A stretch of 34,129 nt of DNA from Thalassobaculaceae bacterium (GCA_029212785.1 JARGOG010000048.1:1-34129); one strand, 5' to 3'. Positions 1 to 8,456 are shown, numbered from the stretch's first letter. Notes: generated by a model not told the origin, from the sequence alone. Numbers and translations: made by a program.

Positions 1-2
1 AG

Positions 3-473
3 CTGATTCTGCCGGCCAACGAGCCTGGATCCTCGATCATGCCCGGCAAGGTGAATCCGACCCAGGCCGAGGCGCTGACCCAGGTCTGCGCCCGGGTGAT
101 GGGCAACCACACGACCATCACGATTGCCGGCGCCACTGGCCATTTCGAGCTGAATGTCTTCAAGCCGGTGATGGCCGACGCGCTGCTGCAGTCGATCCGG
201 CTGTTGGGCGACGCGGCGGCGAGCTTCGCCGAGCGTTGCGTCGAGGGCATGGAGGCCGACCGCGCGCGCATCGAGAGCTTGCTCGGCAAGAGCCTGATGC
301 TGGTTACCGCGCTCGCACCGCATATCGGCTACGATTCCGCGGCAAAGATCGCCAAGAAGGCGCATGAGGACGGCACCAGCCTGAAGGCCGCCGCCCTGGC
401 CCTGGACTTGGTTTCCGATGAGGATTTCGACCGCTGGGTCCGTCCGGAGGCAATGCTGGGCCCGAGCGGGTGA
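3..473 (+). CDS. fumC: Fumarate hydratase class II, 3' part
   Basis: This is the C-terminal end of a class II fumarase, the soluble TCA-cycle enzyme that interconverts fumarate and malate. The gene is cut by the left edge of the window, so the reading frame enters at base 3 without a start codon. The fumarase/aspartase-superfamily signature G-S-S-x-M-P-x-K-x-N-P lies at bases 27-59, and its flexible loop carries the catalytic serine. Downstream, the residues HFELNVFKP and the final helical region with [16 protein letters not shown] are typical of FumC and separate it from aspartase, argininosuccinate lyase and adenylosuccinate lyase. The stop codon overlaps the GTG start of the next gene by four bases (GTGA), which suggests translational coupling. 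About 157 codons are visible of the roughly 460 usual for the family. Confidence 0.95.
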   Translation: MILPANEPGSSIMPGKVNPTQAEALTQVCARVMGNHTTITIAGATGHFELNVFKPVMADALLQSIRLLGDAAASFAERCVEGMEADRARIESLLGKSLMLVTALAPHIGYDSAAKIAKKAHEDGTSLKAAALALDLVSDEDFDRWVRPEAMLGPSG

Positions 474-757
474 CGCCGGCCGATCCGGATCTCGGGCCCG
501 GCACGCTAGACCCGGCGGCGCCGCGCAAGCGCTCGGTCATGATTGCCGGGCACGCGACCAGCGTGTCGATGGAGCAAGCGTTCTGGGATCTGCTGTCGGT
601 GTTCGCTGAGGCGCGTGGTGTCTCGCTCAACGGTCTGGTGACCGAAATCGACCGCTCGCGCACGGCCAATCTGTCGAGCGCCGTCCGCGTCTGGGTATTG
701 CGGGAATGTGCCCGCCGGGCCGGTCTCGACGACCAGAGCCCGGCCGTCGAACGTTAG
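470..757 (+). CDS. Ribbon-helix-helix domain protein (RHH_4 type)
   Basis: A 95-residue protein. Residues from about 20 onward ([21 protein letters not shown], then LNGLVTEID and [16 protein letters not shown]) match the alphaproteobacterial RHH_4 family of small ribbon-helix-helix proteins, which are probable DNA-binding dimers. The conserved beta strand [15 protein letters not shown] would contact DNA, and the two following helices would form the dimer. The start is GTG at 470, overlapping the fumC stop, so the two genes are probably co-transcribed. This fumC-RHH pairing is familiar in alphaproteobacteria as far as I recall. Its target is unknown. The stop codon TAG at 755-757 interlocks with the TAA stop of the convergent DUF1217 gene, so the genes share four bases and leave no room for a terminator between them. 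Confidence 0.85.
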   Translation: MTPADPDLGPGTLDPAAPRKRSVMIAGHATSVSMEQAFWDLLSVFAEARGVSLNGLVTEIDRSRTANLSSAVRVWVLRECARRAGLDDQSPAVER

Positions 758-3273
758 ACGACGAAGTTCAGCAGACCGCTGGATTGCGGCAGGATCGACC
801 CGATCTGGCTCGCGATCGCGCTGTTCACGTTGTAGTTCGAGTCGACGCTGAAGCCCTGTGCCTCCAGATCTTTCTGGATCAGGTAGCGCTCGATGAACTT
901 GCGAGCCTCGTCGGTGAACTCGATCGGCTTCAGGAAGTCGCTGGCGCTGCCGCCGTCGCCTTCGATCGCGATCTTCTCCTCGTTGACGATCTCGCGCTGG
1001 ATCTTGAGGGCATAGGATTCCGCTTTCAGGCGGCCAAGCGTGCCCTGGGCGACGAACAGGGCGTCGTTCAGCGCACTGACACGGGCGCTGTCGTCGCCGG
1101 CCGATACCGCCACATAGTCGAAGCCTTCTAGCGCCGAGCGAAAGTTGGACTCGAATGAGGTCTGCGCATCGATGGTCAGCGTCGAACCCTGCGAGCCGAG
1201 CGCGATCTTGATGTCCCTGGCGAATTCGCCGAGCAGATTGTCGCCATCCTCCTCAGCACCGGCGATCAACTCATCGAGCTGCACGCGGAGTTCACGCACC
1301 TGGGTGTCGAGCTTACCGCGCGGATCTGCTTCCTCCAGCGCGAAGGCGATAACGGTGCGGTCGCGCGTGAGCTGATCGGTGACCGTCTCCAGCGCCGGTT
1401 TCAGATCATCGTCGAGCTGGGTGACGAGCGCCTCGCCGGCTGCCGCGTCGGCGATCGAGGCCGGTAGCAGATCGTAGATCGACGCGGCGAGATCGCCGCC
1501 TTCGGCGCGCGCCTGGGTGGTGCCGACGACCGTGTAGTTGAAGGTCCCGTCGGCCAGGAGATTGTCCAGCGTGGCCGAATTCGTGCCGTCGGAGACTTCG
1601 CCCGGCGTGTTGATCAGCTGGTTCAGCTCGCCGAGGCGGGCGGTGTAGTAGGCATTGATCTCGGTGAAGTCGGCACCGTCCACCTGGGCGTCCTTGGCCA
1701 ACTGGCGGATATCCGAAAGCGCGCGCTGGATCGTCGTGGCGCGGTCGAGGCTGTCGTCGATCGACAGCAGCCCGGTGCTCAGCGATTGGGTGTCCAGTTC
1801 GAGCGCGAAATTGACGTTGTTCAACGCGTTGGTGATGCTGACCACGTTGATCGAGTTCTGCGTCTCTGCCGTCTTGAAGGTCGCGTTCGCGGTGTCGTAG
1901 CTGGCATCGGCCGTATCGATATCGGCGGCCCTGGTCGCATAGGTCGCACCGTCAACGGCATCGCGCGCCGATTGCAGATCGGTCAGGAACCCGGCCAGGT
2001 CGGTGGAGCGGGTGATCGCCTTGGTGCCGTCGGTGGCGACCTGGGTGCTGATCTGGGCGGCCGTCGCATCGGTGCCGGTCGGCAAGGCGCCGCCGGTGCC
2101 GTTGCGCAGCAGGTTCTGGGTCTGGCCGCTGGACGGGTCGTAGAAGGTCGCCGTGTTGATGAAGCCGTCATCGCCGAGAATGCGGTCGGCATAGTCGAGA
2201 TATTGCGCCTGCAGGCTGTCGAATTCTTCCTGGTCCTCGGCGTTGCGCAGCTTGCCGGCGAGCTTGTCGAGCTCGTCGAGCACCACGCGGGTGTTCTGCG
2301 TCGCCTGGTTGGAGACGGCGACCAGACCGCGTTGGCGGAGCAGCTCGGAAATCGCCCCTTCCTGAACCGCGATCTCGTCGGCATTGATGCCGGCCGGATC
2401 GGTGATGGTGGCGAGGTCTTCGTACTGACCGCGGACCGAATCCAACTTTGTGACAATGTCGTTCAGGGTCGCGGTCGCGGCATTGATCGCCTTGGAGCCG
2501 CCGGAGATCTCGGTGAGATCGGCCTGCAACTGCTCAACCCGGCTGAGCTTGCTGGCCGAGCTTGAGCTCAATTTGAGGGCATCGAGCTTGATGCCGTTCT
2601 CGACCAGGGAGGCCTGCTTTTCCACCGACTGGTTGGCGATCTGGGCCGGCAGGTTCAGGGCGTCGGTGACGATCGCGCGCAGCGCTGAGTCGCCGAGGAT
2701 CTCGTAGGTGCTGTTGACGGAATTGATTCGCCGCAGGAAGAACAGCGCGTCGCGCGCCGCCGAATTCTGAGTGCCGAGGCTGCGCTCGAACTGCACCGTC
2801 AGGTACTTGTCGATGATCTCGGTCTGCTTGGTCGAGAGCTTGACGTTCTTGACGCCGAATTCGACCGTGTCGAGGAACTTCGCCAACTCGCCATAGCGGC
2901 CGTCCGCGAGCCGGTTGGCGAAGGAATTCACATCATCCGGATCGCTCTCGATGACCTTGCGGATCTTGCCGACGTTGTTGACGTCGCTGTCGAGGCCGAA
3001 GGCGGTCAGCAGGAACTGGAAGGTGTCGCGATCTTCGAGGAGGTCGTCGACCGAGTCGAGTTTGGCGGCGCCGCTCTTGAAGTCCTCAAGCGCGTTCTGC
3101 ACGTCGCCCCGGTCCAGGAAGGCCTGACGGGCCGCGACCTGATCCTGCTCATAGGCGCGCCACGCGCCGATCGCGGACATCGTTGAGCCGCCGCCATAGA
3201 GCGACCCCAGAAGACCGTTGGAGCTACCTGCGGCGCCCCCGAGAATGGCTGATGCGGCTGCGAAGTTCGACAC
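754..3273 (-). CDS. DUF1217 domain protein, probably flagellum-associated
   Basis: An 839-residue acidic, largely helical protein. The region of about residues 45-215 (with FLLTAFGLDSDVNNVGKIRK, SFANRLADGRYGELAKFLD, and a following YLTVQFERSLGTQN) fits DUF1217, a family of alphaproteobacteria usually found near flagellar genes. The rest contains long stretches suited to coiled coil and low-complexity Ala/Asp/Thr-rich sequence, and the end again has a DUF1217-like segment (RKFIERYLIQKDLEAQG). There is no signal peptide or membrane segment. The Gly/Ser-rich N-terminus resembles secreted flagellar axial proteins, but that is only an impression. The start is GTG at 3273, with AGGAG nine bases upstream. 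The protein is longer than many DUF1217 proteins I recall. The role is unknown; fliL lies 2.8 kb away but in a different transcript. Confidence 0.8.
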   Translation of the reverse strand: MSNFAAASAILGGAAGSSNGLLGSLYGGGSTMSAIGAWRAYEQDQVAARQAFLDRGDVQNALEDFKSGAAKLDSVDDLLEDRDTFQFLLTAFGLDSDVNNVGKIRKVIESDPDDVNSFANRLADGRYGELAKFLDTVEFGVKNVKLSTKQTEIIDKYLTVQFERSLGTQNSAARDALFFLRRINSVNSTYEILGDSALRAIVTDALNLPAQIANQSVEKQASLVENGIKLDALKLSSSSASKLSRVEQLQADLTEISGGSKAINAATATLNDIVTKLDSVRGQYEDLATITDPAGINADEIAVQEGAISELLRQRGLVAVSNQATQNTRVVLDELDKLAGKLRNAEDQEEFDSLQAQYLDYADRILGDDGFINTATFYDPSSGQTQNLLRNGTGGALPTGTDATAAQISTQVATDGTKAITRSTDLAGFLTDLQSARDAVDGATYATRAADIDTADASYDTANATFKTAETQNSINVVSITNALNNVNFALELDTQSLSTGLLSIDDSLDRATTIQRALSDIRQLAKDAQVDGADFTEINAYYTARLGELNQLINTPGEVSDGTNSATLDNLLADGTFNYTVVGTTQARAEGGDLAASIYDLLPASIADAAAGEALVTQLDDDLKPALETVTDQLTRDRTVIAFALEEADPRGKLDTQVRELRVQLDELIAGAEEDGDNLLGEFARDIKIALGSQGSTLTIDAQTSFESNFRSALEGFDYVAVSAGDDSARVSALNDALFVAQGTLGRLKAESYALKIQREIVNEEKIAIEGDGGSASDFLKPIEFTDEARKFIERYLIQKDLEAQGFSVDSNYNVNSAIASQIGSILPQSSGLLNFVV

Positions 3274-3345
3274 GGCGGAATACTCCTGTTTGTGCCGTAG
3301 ACCGGGCCATAGATGCCCATGCCAGTCGTTTCTCGACCACCTTGA

Positions 3346-3374
3346 AATATAGTGACCTCATTGTCTTTGCACAA
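3346..3374 (-). promoter_or_regulatory. Candidate sigma-70 promoter for the DUF1217 gene
   Basis: On the minus strand TTGTGC (3374-3369) and TATATT (3351-3346) are separated by exactly 17 bases, and lie about 75 bases before the GTG start at 3273. The match is moderate. It sits back to back with a plus-strand promoter candidate. A flagellar sigma factor could be used instead. Confidence 0.4.
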
Positions 3375-3430
3375 CGAGATTTACATTTCTTAAACCGGCG
3401 GCCCGGATTCGAGACCCCGCCGGGCAGTTC

Positions 3431-3459
3431 TTGCCGGGCAACACCCCGAAACCTATAGT
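3431..3459 (+). promoter_or_regulatory. Candidate sigma-70 promoter for the GGT-family gene
   Basis: TTGCCG (3431-3436) and TATAGT (3454-3459) are separated by exactly 17 bases, and end 42 bases before the ATG at 3502. Both hexamers resemble the TTGACA/TATAAT consensus. The 228-base divergent region 3274-3501 also holds a GCCCGG/CCGGGC dyad just upstream of this promoter. Confidence 0.45.
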
Positions 3460-3501
3460 GTCCGCCGATCCCTTGCGAAAACCATACCAAGAGTCTGCGC
3501 C

Positions 3502-5292
3502 ATGTTCACGACGCGCCCGGAAATCCGTGGCACCTTCGGTGTTGTCGCCTCCACCCACTGGCTCGGGTCCGCGGTCGGAATGCGGGCGCTGGAGCGGGGC
3601 GGCAACGCCTTCGACGCCGCAGTCGCCTGCGGATTCACACTCCAGGTGGTCGAGCCGCATCTGAACGGGCCGGGCGGCGACCTGCCGGCGCTGTTCTACA
3701 GCACGAAGCAGGGCAAGCTGCAGGCGCTCTGCGCCCAGGGGCCGAGCCCGGCAGCGATGACCATGGACGCGATCCGGGGCCTTGGCCTGGATCTGGTGCC
3801 CGGCAGCGGATTCCTCCCCGCCGTTGTCCCCGGCGCCTTCGACGGTTGGCTGCGGATGCTGCGGGACCACGGGACGATGTCCCTGGCGGAGGTACTGGAG
3901 CCGGCGATCGACTACGCCATCAACGGCTACCCGGCGGTCGGGCGCATCGCCGCGACCATCAACACCGTCAAGGAACTGTTCGAGACCGAATGGCCGACCT
4001 CGGCGGCGATCTACCTGAAGAACGGCGAGCCACCGGCACCGGGCAGCCTGTTCGCCAATCCGACCATGGGCGAGACCTATGCCCGCATCGTCCGGGAGGC
4101 CGAGGCCGGCGGCGGGTCGCGCGAGGCGGTGATCGACCGGGCACGCGACATTTGGTACCGCGGCTGGGTTGCCGAGGCGATCGACGCCTATTTCCACGCC
4201 GCACCGATGATGGACGTTTCCGGCCGGCGGCATCTGGGCCTGCTCACCGCCGACGATCTGGCGGGCTGGGAGTCCCATTACGAGGAGCCGGCGGCCTACC
4301 AGTGGGGCCGTTACACCGTCGCCAAGTGTGGCCCGTGGAGCCAGGGCCCGTCGATGCTTCAGCAGCTTTCGCTGCTCGACGGCATGGGCGTGGGCGACAT
4401 GGACCCGACGGGGCCGGACTTCGTCCACACGGTGGTCGAGGCGATCAAGCTCGCCATGGCCGACCGCGAGGCGTTCTATGGCGACCCGGACTTCGCCGAC
4501 GTGCCGATGCAGACCCTGCTCTCTCCGGACTATAATGCCGAGCGGCGCAAGCTGATCGCCGCGACGGCCTCCATGGACCTTCGGCCCGGCACGATCGACG
4601 GCTATCTCGGGTCGATCGATGCGGCGCTCGGCGTCGATGTCGCGCTCGATCCGCGCGAGATGGAGCGTATGGGCGTCGGCGAGCCGACCGTGTCGAAGAG
4701 CGGCGCGATGAAGGGCGATACCGTCCATATCGATGTCATCGACAAGGACGGCAATATGTTCTCCGCCACGCCCAGCGGCGGCTGGCTGCAGTCCTCGCCG
4801 ATCATTCCGGAGCTCGGCTTCTGCATGGGCAACCGGGCGCAGATGTTCTGGCTCGACGAGCGCTCCCCCTCCGCCCTCGGACCGAAACGCCGGCCGCGCA
4901 CCACGCTGTCGCCGAGCTTCGCGCTGCGCGACGGCGAACCGTACATGGCCTTCGGCACGCCGGGCGGCGACCAGCAGGATCAGTGGCAGACCCTGATGTT
5001 CCTGCACCATGCCGAGCACGGGATGAACCTGCAGGAAGCCATCGACTGCCCGGCCTTCCACAGCGAGCATTTCCCGAGCTCGTTCTGGCCGCGCGGCCGC
5101 AAGCCCGGCAAGCTGGTTCTCGAAGGCCGGTTCCCGGCGGCGACGGTGAAGGAACTCGAGCGGCGCGGCCACGACGTGCAGGTCGGCGAGGACTGGTCGG
5201 AAGGCCGGCTCAGCGCTGCCGTCAAGGACGGGCGGATGCTGAAGGCCGGTGCCAATCCGCGCGGCATGCAGGGCTATGCGATCGGCCGTTGA
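3502..5292 (+). CDS. Gamma-glutamyltransferase-family Ntn hydrolase
   Basis: A 596-residue member of the gamma-glutamyltranspeptidase family, whose members self-cleave into two subunits and hydrolyse or transfer gamma-glutamyl or related amide groups. Family marks are RGGNAFDAAVA near residue 32, LNGPGGD, and the predicted autoprocessing site GDTVHIDV, where Thr407 would be the new N-terminal nucleophile. The later LSPSFALRDG and FGTPGGDQQ correspond to the region lining the substrate pocket. The canonical oxyanion/pocket sequences differ: PSGGWLQSS follows the nucleophile strand and PGGD replaces the usual PGGS. There is no signal peptide, so the protein is probably cytoplasmic, unlike classical periplasmic GGT. 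The substrate is therefore open; HpxW-like oxamate amidohydrolases and acylases belong to the same family. The start ATG has only a weak ribosome site. Confidence 0.88.
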   Translation: MFTTRPEIRGTFGVVASTHWLGSAVGMRALERGGNAFDAAVACGFTLQVVEPHLNGPGGDLPALFYSTKQGKLQALCAQGPSPAAMTMDAIRGLGLDLVPGSGFLPAVVPGAFDGWLRMLRDHGTMSLAEVLEPAIDYAINGYPAVGRIAATINTVKELFETEWPTSAAIYLKNGEPPAPGSLFANPTMGETYARIVREAEAGGGSREAVIDRARDIWYRGWVAEAIDAYFHAAPMMDVSGRRHLGLLTADDLAGWESHYEEPAAYQWGRYTVAKCGPWSQGPSMLQQLSLLDGMGVGDMDPTGPDFVHTVVEAIKLAMADREAFYGDPDFADVPMQTLLSPDYNAERRKLIAATASMDLRPGTIDGYLGSIDAALGVDVALDPREMERMGVGEPTVSKSGAMKGDTVHIDVIDKDGNMFSATPSGGWLQSSPIIPELGFCMGNRAQMFWLDERSPSALGPKRRPRTTLSPSFALRDGEPYMAFGTPGGDQQDQWQTLMFLHHAEHGMNLQEAIDCPAFHSEHFPSSFWPRGRKPGKLVLEGRFPAATVKELERRGHDVQVGEDWSEGRLSAAVKDGRMLKAGANPRGMQGYAIGR

Positions 5293-5329
5293 TCCATAGG
5301 GTCGCGCTGACCGTGCTGGGGACCGGGGC

Positions 5330-5719
5330 TTGATCGACGGTATCGACCACAGCGCCGATGAAGGCGTGGTGCGGGTCACGCTCTCCGGCGTGTTCGCCGT
5401 CGACGACTTCCGGCGGGCCATGACCGAGGTGGTCCGCCTGCGGGAGGTCAAGGGACCGACCCACGCGATCTGGGACGTCACCGCGCTGGATTTCTCGCGC
5501 ATCGACATCGATGTCCTGCGTCGCACCAGCGATGCCCGGACCGAGTTTGCACCGCGCCGCGGCGACGAGCGGGTTGCCGTGGTGGCAAGCGCCTCCGTCG
5601 AGAAGGCGATCATGGAATTGTTCCTCGACCTCTCCGAGGAGACACGGACGTCGCAACGGGTGTTCGTGAACCGCGCTGCGGCCGAAACCTGGTGTCTGAC
5701 CGGCGCCGTGCCGGAATAG
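5330..5719 (+). CDS. SpoIIAA/STAS-like small protein
   Basis: A 129-residue soluble protein with the alternating strand-helix pattern of SpoIIAA-like (STAS/SEC14) proteins. It has an N-terminal strand VVRVTLSGVF, a strand THAIWDVTALDFS that ends in a conserved Asp, then RVAVVASASVEKAIMELF and RVFVNRAAAETWC. Proteins of this kind are common in alphaproteobacteria and their roles are mostly unknown; anti-sigma-antagonist activity cannot be inferred. The start is TTG at 5330, with a GGGGACCGGGG stretch before it. It lies 37 bases after the GGT-family gene on the same strand, so co-transcription is likely. The assignment rests on overall pattern rather than a catalytic motif. Confidence 0.7.
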   Translation: MIDGIDHSADEGVVRVTLSGVFAVDDFRRAMTEVVRLREVKGPTHAIWDVTALDFSRIDIDVLRRTSDARTEFAPRRGDERVAVVASASVEKAIMELFLDLSEETRTSQRVFVNRAAAETWCLTGAVPE

Positions 5720-5725
5720 CCTCGT

Positions 5726-5977
5726 CTATTCAGGGATGCCGATCGTGGCCAGCGCGTTATTCAGATATTCGCGCAGATAGAGGGCTGTATCCGGGGTCAG
5801 CTCGATCAGCGCGACCCGTCCGTCCTCGCGCTTGATCTTGAGGATCAGATTCTCGCCAGCAAGCTCGATGATGAAGGATTCCGCTCGCGCAGCCGATCCC
5901 GGCGCGCGTTCATCCTCGCTCACGCTTGGCTGGGCGCGCGTGAACCTGCTCCATTCGCTTTCGGCGGGCTTGGCCAT
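5726..5977 (-). CDS. Small conserved-looking protein of unknown function
   Basis: I do not recognise the family. The protein has 83 residues. The first 30 are polar and probably disordered, and the rest (ESFIIELAGENLILKIKRED, then VALIELTPDTALYLREYLN) is a compact beta-rich and helical domain ending in a hydrophobic helix. This looks like a real folded module rather than antisense noise. There is no signal peptide, membrane span or metal motif. It converges with the SpoIIAA-like gene, with six bases between the stop codons, and diverges from fliL. A good minus-strand minus-10 box lies about 45 bases before the ATG. Confidence 0.65.
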   Translation of the reverse strand: MAKPAESEWSRFTRAQPSVSEDERAPGSAARAESFIIELAGENLILKIKREDGRVALIELTPDTALYLREYLNNALATIGIPE

Positions 5978-6021
5978 GGCAATTTCGGACGATCGATCCT
6001 CGTGTACGCTCGCAATCCATG

Positions 6022-6027
6022 ATTATA
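6022..6027 (-). promoter_or_regulatory. Minus-10 box (TATAAT) before the 83-residue gene
   Basis: A perfect TATAAT reads on the minus strand at 6027-6022 inside an AT-rich patch (about 6019-6050) that stands out from the GC-rich surroundings. The start of the minus-strand gene is about 45 bases downstream. No good minus-35 box is seen at 16-18 bases. The same patch may serve fliL in the other direction. Confidence 0.4.
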
Positions 6028-6092
6028 TAGGATTTGAAAGTGTTTGACTCGTATTTCCTGCGGAACCGGTCGAGGGCGAGGGCCGAGTCGTT

Positions 6093-6587
6093 ATGAAGAA
6101 GCTGCTTCTGTTCGTGCTGCTGCCTCTGCTGCTGCTGATCGGCGCCGGTGCCGGCGCCTTTGTCGCCGGCCTGATTCCGGGCTTTGGCGGCGGGGCCGAG
6201 ACGGAGATGACGGAGGCGCAGAAGGCGGAGCTGGAGCGTAAGGAGAACATCGCCCCCTCGGCCGCGAAGGCGAGTCCGACCGGCGCCGTATTCCATACCC
6301 TCGACGAATTCGTCGTCAATCTGCAGTCGAACCGGGGCTATCCGGTCTTCCTCCTGCTCAGCATCACCATCGAACTGTCGGACCAGAGCGCGGTTCCGGT
6401 GATCACGACGCAGGAGCCGAGGATCCGCGACGGCATGATCGTCTACCTGTCCAGCCTCACGCCGCAGCAGTTGAACGGCTATGACGGGATCCAGGGGGTG
6501 CGCAACAGGACCTGGAAGCTATTGCGCGAACTGGTCGATCCGGATTTGATCCTGAACGTTCAGATCGCCAAGCTCACCGTCAAATAA
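6093..6587 (+). CDS. fliL: Flagellar basal body-associated protein FliL
   Basis: A 164-residue single-pass inner-membrane protein. FliL surrounds the stator units at the flagellar motor and supports torque and swimming or swarming. Residues 3-28 form one membrane helix rich in Leu and Ala, then come a Glu/Lys-rich linker (about 35-60) and the periplasmic FliL domain with FHTLDEFVVNLQ, YPVFLLLSITIEL, EPRIRDGMIVYLSSLT and a C-terminal LVDPDLILNVQIAKLTVK, typical of the family. Length is normal. The start ATG directly precedes the MKKLLL signal-anchor sequence. No fliM or other motor gene follows; instead an enolase-superfamily gene starts 19 bases downstream. I see no flagellar operon around it. 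Confidence 0.92.
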   Translation: MKKLLLFVLLPLLLLIGAGAGAFVAGLIPGFGGGAETEMTEAQKAELERKENIAPSAAKASPTGAVFHTLDEFVVNLQSNRGYPVFLLLSITIELSDQSAVPVITTQEPRIRDGMIVYLSSLTPQQLNGYDGIQGVRNRTWKLLRELVDPDLILNVQIAKLTVK

Positions 6588-6606
6588 CCCGTCCAGGGAG
6601 AATCCC

Positions 6607-7596
6607 ATGTCCCGCATGCTCGCCGTCGCCCGCGAAAGCTGGCCGATCCGCGGAGTTTTCCGTATTTCCCGCGGTGCACGCACCGAGGCGGAAGTGGTGA
6701 TGGTCACCGTCAACGCGGGCGAGATGGTCGGCCGCGGCGAGTGCGTGCCGTATGCCCGCTACGGCGAGACGGTCGACAGCGTGATCGACCAGATCCAAGG
6801 CGTGGCGGCCGCCGTGGCCGACGGGATCGACCGCGAGGCTCTGCTGGACGTGCTGCCGGCAGGGGCCGCCCGCAATGCCGTGGACTGCGCGCTCTGGGAT
6901 CTTGAGGCGAAGAGCCGCGGGCTGCCGGCCTGGCGGATCGCCGGCCTGCAGAACCCGCCGCAGCCGGTGACGACAGTCTTCACATTGTCGGTCGATACAC
7001 CGGATGCCATGGGCGAGGCGGCGCGCCAGAACGCCAACCGGCCGCGCCTGAAGCTGAAGATGACCGGCGACGGCGAGGATCTGGCGCGGGTCTCCCGCAT
7101 TCGCGACAACGCTCCCGGGGTCGATCTGGTGGTCGATGCGAACGAAGCCTGGACCCTGGCCACCTATACGGAGATTGCGCCGAAGCTGGCCGCGCTCGGC
7201 GTGTCGATGATCGAGCAGCCGCTGCCCGCCGGCGATGACGATGCCCTGATCGGTGCGCCGCGTGCGACCGCGGTCTGCGCCGACGAGAGCTGCCACGACA
7301 CCGCCACTCTCGACGCGCTCGAGGGCAAGTACGACATGATCAACATCAAGCTCGACAAGACCGGCGGTTTGACCGAGGCGCTGCGGCTGAAGGCGGAAGC
7401 GGAGAAGCGCGGGTTCCGGGTGATGGTGGGCTGCATGATCGGCACCTCGCTCGCCATGGCGCCGGGCGTCATCGTCTCTCAGGGGGCCGAACTGGTCGAT
7501 CTGGACGCGCCACTGCTGCTGGCAGAGGACCGCGATCCCGGCCTTGTCTACAACGGCAGCACGGTGATGCCGCCGGAACCGGCCCTATGGGGGTGA
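6607..7596 (+). CDS. Dipeptide epimerase / DgcA-like enolase-superfamily enzyme
   Basis: A 329-residue enolase-superfamily enzyme of the muconate-lactonizing subgroup. The best fit is L-Ala-D/L-Glu epimerase, or the related N-acetyl-D-glutamate racemase DgcA, which abstract the alpha proton of an amino-acid derivative. The two catalytic lysines lie in a K-x-K pair (Lys149 and Lys151) and on the opposite side at Lys248 (INIKLDK). Metal ligands are Asp177 (VVDANE), Glu203 (IEQPLP) and Asp226 (CADES). The N-terminal capping domain begins with a FRISRGARTEAEVV pattern common in alphaproteobacterial DgcA annotations. No dgcN (DUF1611) partner is adjacent, so the specific substrate stays open. A GGGAG ribosome site precedes the ATG. 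A methyltransferase gene starts five bases later. Confidence 0.85.
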   Translation: MSRMLAVARESWPIRGVFRISRGARTEAEVVMVTVNAGEMVGRGECVPYARYGETVDSVIDQIQGVAAAVADGIDREALLDVLPAGAARNAVDCALWDLEAKSRGLPAWRIAGLQNPPQPVTTVFTLSVDTPDAMGEAARQNANRPRLKLKMTGDGEDLARVSRIRDNAPGVDLVVDANEAWTLATYTEIAPKLAALGVSMIEQPLPAGDDDALIGAPRATAVCADESCHDTATLDALEGKYDMINIKLDKTGGLTEALRLKAEAEKRGFRVMVGCMIGTSLAMAPGVIVSQGAELVDLDAPLLLAEDRDPGLVYNGSTVMPPEPALWG

Positions 7597-7600
7597 TGCC

Positions 7601-8424
7601 ATGAGCGCCGTCGCCGAGCATTACGGCCGCAGCGGCCTGTTCGATCTTCTGCTGACCCGCCTCGCCGAATATGGGATCCACGATCCGGGCCGGGCCGACT
7701 TCTCCGTCATCGACCAGATGCACATGCGCGGGCAGACCGGCACCGAGGACGTGATCGCGGCGACCGGGATGGCGGCGGGCATGACGGTCGCCGATCTCGG
7801 CTCCGGCCTCGCCGGATCGGCCCGGATGTTCGCCGATGTGATCGGCGCACGGGTGACGGCGGTCGATCTGACGCCGAGCTTCTGCGCGACCGCCGAGGCG
7901 GTCAACGCCGCCGTCGGACTCGCCGACCGGATCCGGGTGGTGGAGGGAGATGCCACGGAGACCGGTCTTGCGGCGGGAGTCTTCGATGTCGTCACCACCC
8001 TGCATGCCTGTATGAACATTCCGGACAAGGAAGGCGTCTATCGCGAGGCGTTTCGGCTGTTGAAGCCGGGCGGGCGGTTCTGCTTCTACGATGTGGTTCT
8101 CGGCCCCGGCGGCGAGCCTCGCTATCCCACCCCCTGGGCCGAGCGCGCCGAGTTGAGCCATCTGATCCTGAACGGATGCGGGCGTTGTGCGAGGCGGTCG
8201 GGTTCCGGACGTTGGAGCTGCGCGACCTCACCGGCGACGCCAAGGCGGGCTCGACGGCGCGGCGCCAGGAGGCGCGGAAACGGGCCGAAACCGGAGAGGC
8301 CCCGCCGCTACAGGCCGGCGATATCCTGATGGGCGAGACCGCCGCTGAGAAGATGCGGAACATGGCGCATAACTTCGATGGCGACCATGTGGGCGTGGCG
8401 CTCGGGGCCTTTGAAAAGCCGTAA
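7601..8424 (+). pseudogene. Class I SAM-dependent methyltransferase, frameshifted
   Basis: The first frame (7601 to about 8173, 191 codons) encodes a class I methyltransferase with the SAM-binding motif VADLGSGLAGSAR (residues 63-75), an acidic residue ending the second strand (AVDL, Asp89), and VYREAFRLLKPGGRFCFYDV. The last third (MRALCEAVGFRTLELRDLT onward, 82 codons to the stop at 8422-8424) continues the same fold but in the frame one base earlier. The join lies at about 8171-8176. Compared with relatives, which have a short loop before the final helix-strand unit, one base (or about four) is missing. The result is a truncated chimeric protein unless the change is a sequencing error or the ribosome slips. 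It follows the epimerase gene by five bases, probably in one transcript. Substrate unknown. Confidence 0.75.
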
Positions 8425-8456
8425 AAAAAGAGCCGCGGTAGGGGGACCGCGGCTCT
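8423..8456 (-). terminator. Strong intrinsic terminator
   Basis: A perfect 11-base-pair stem (8429-8439 with 8446-8456) has a six-base loop. Read on the minus strand it is followed by a run of T (complement of the A tract 8423-8429), so it is a classic terminator for the epimerase transcript coming from the right. The left arm follows the plus-strand stop codon almost directly, so it may stop that transcript too, though without a U tract. The rest of 8457-8601 shows nothing recognisable. Confidence 0.8.

Noticed and set aside
3358-5613. A 751-codon minus-strand frame over the GGT-family gene
   Set aside because: An antisense shadow of a well-supported enzyme; Arg/Ala/Gly-rich composition with no motif.
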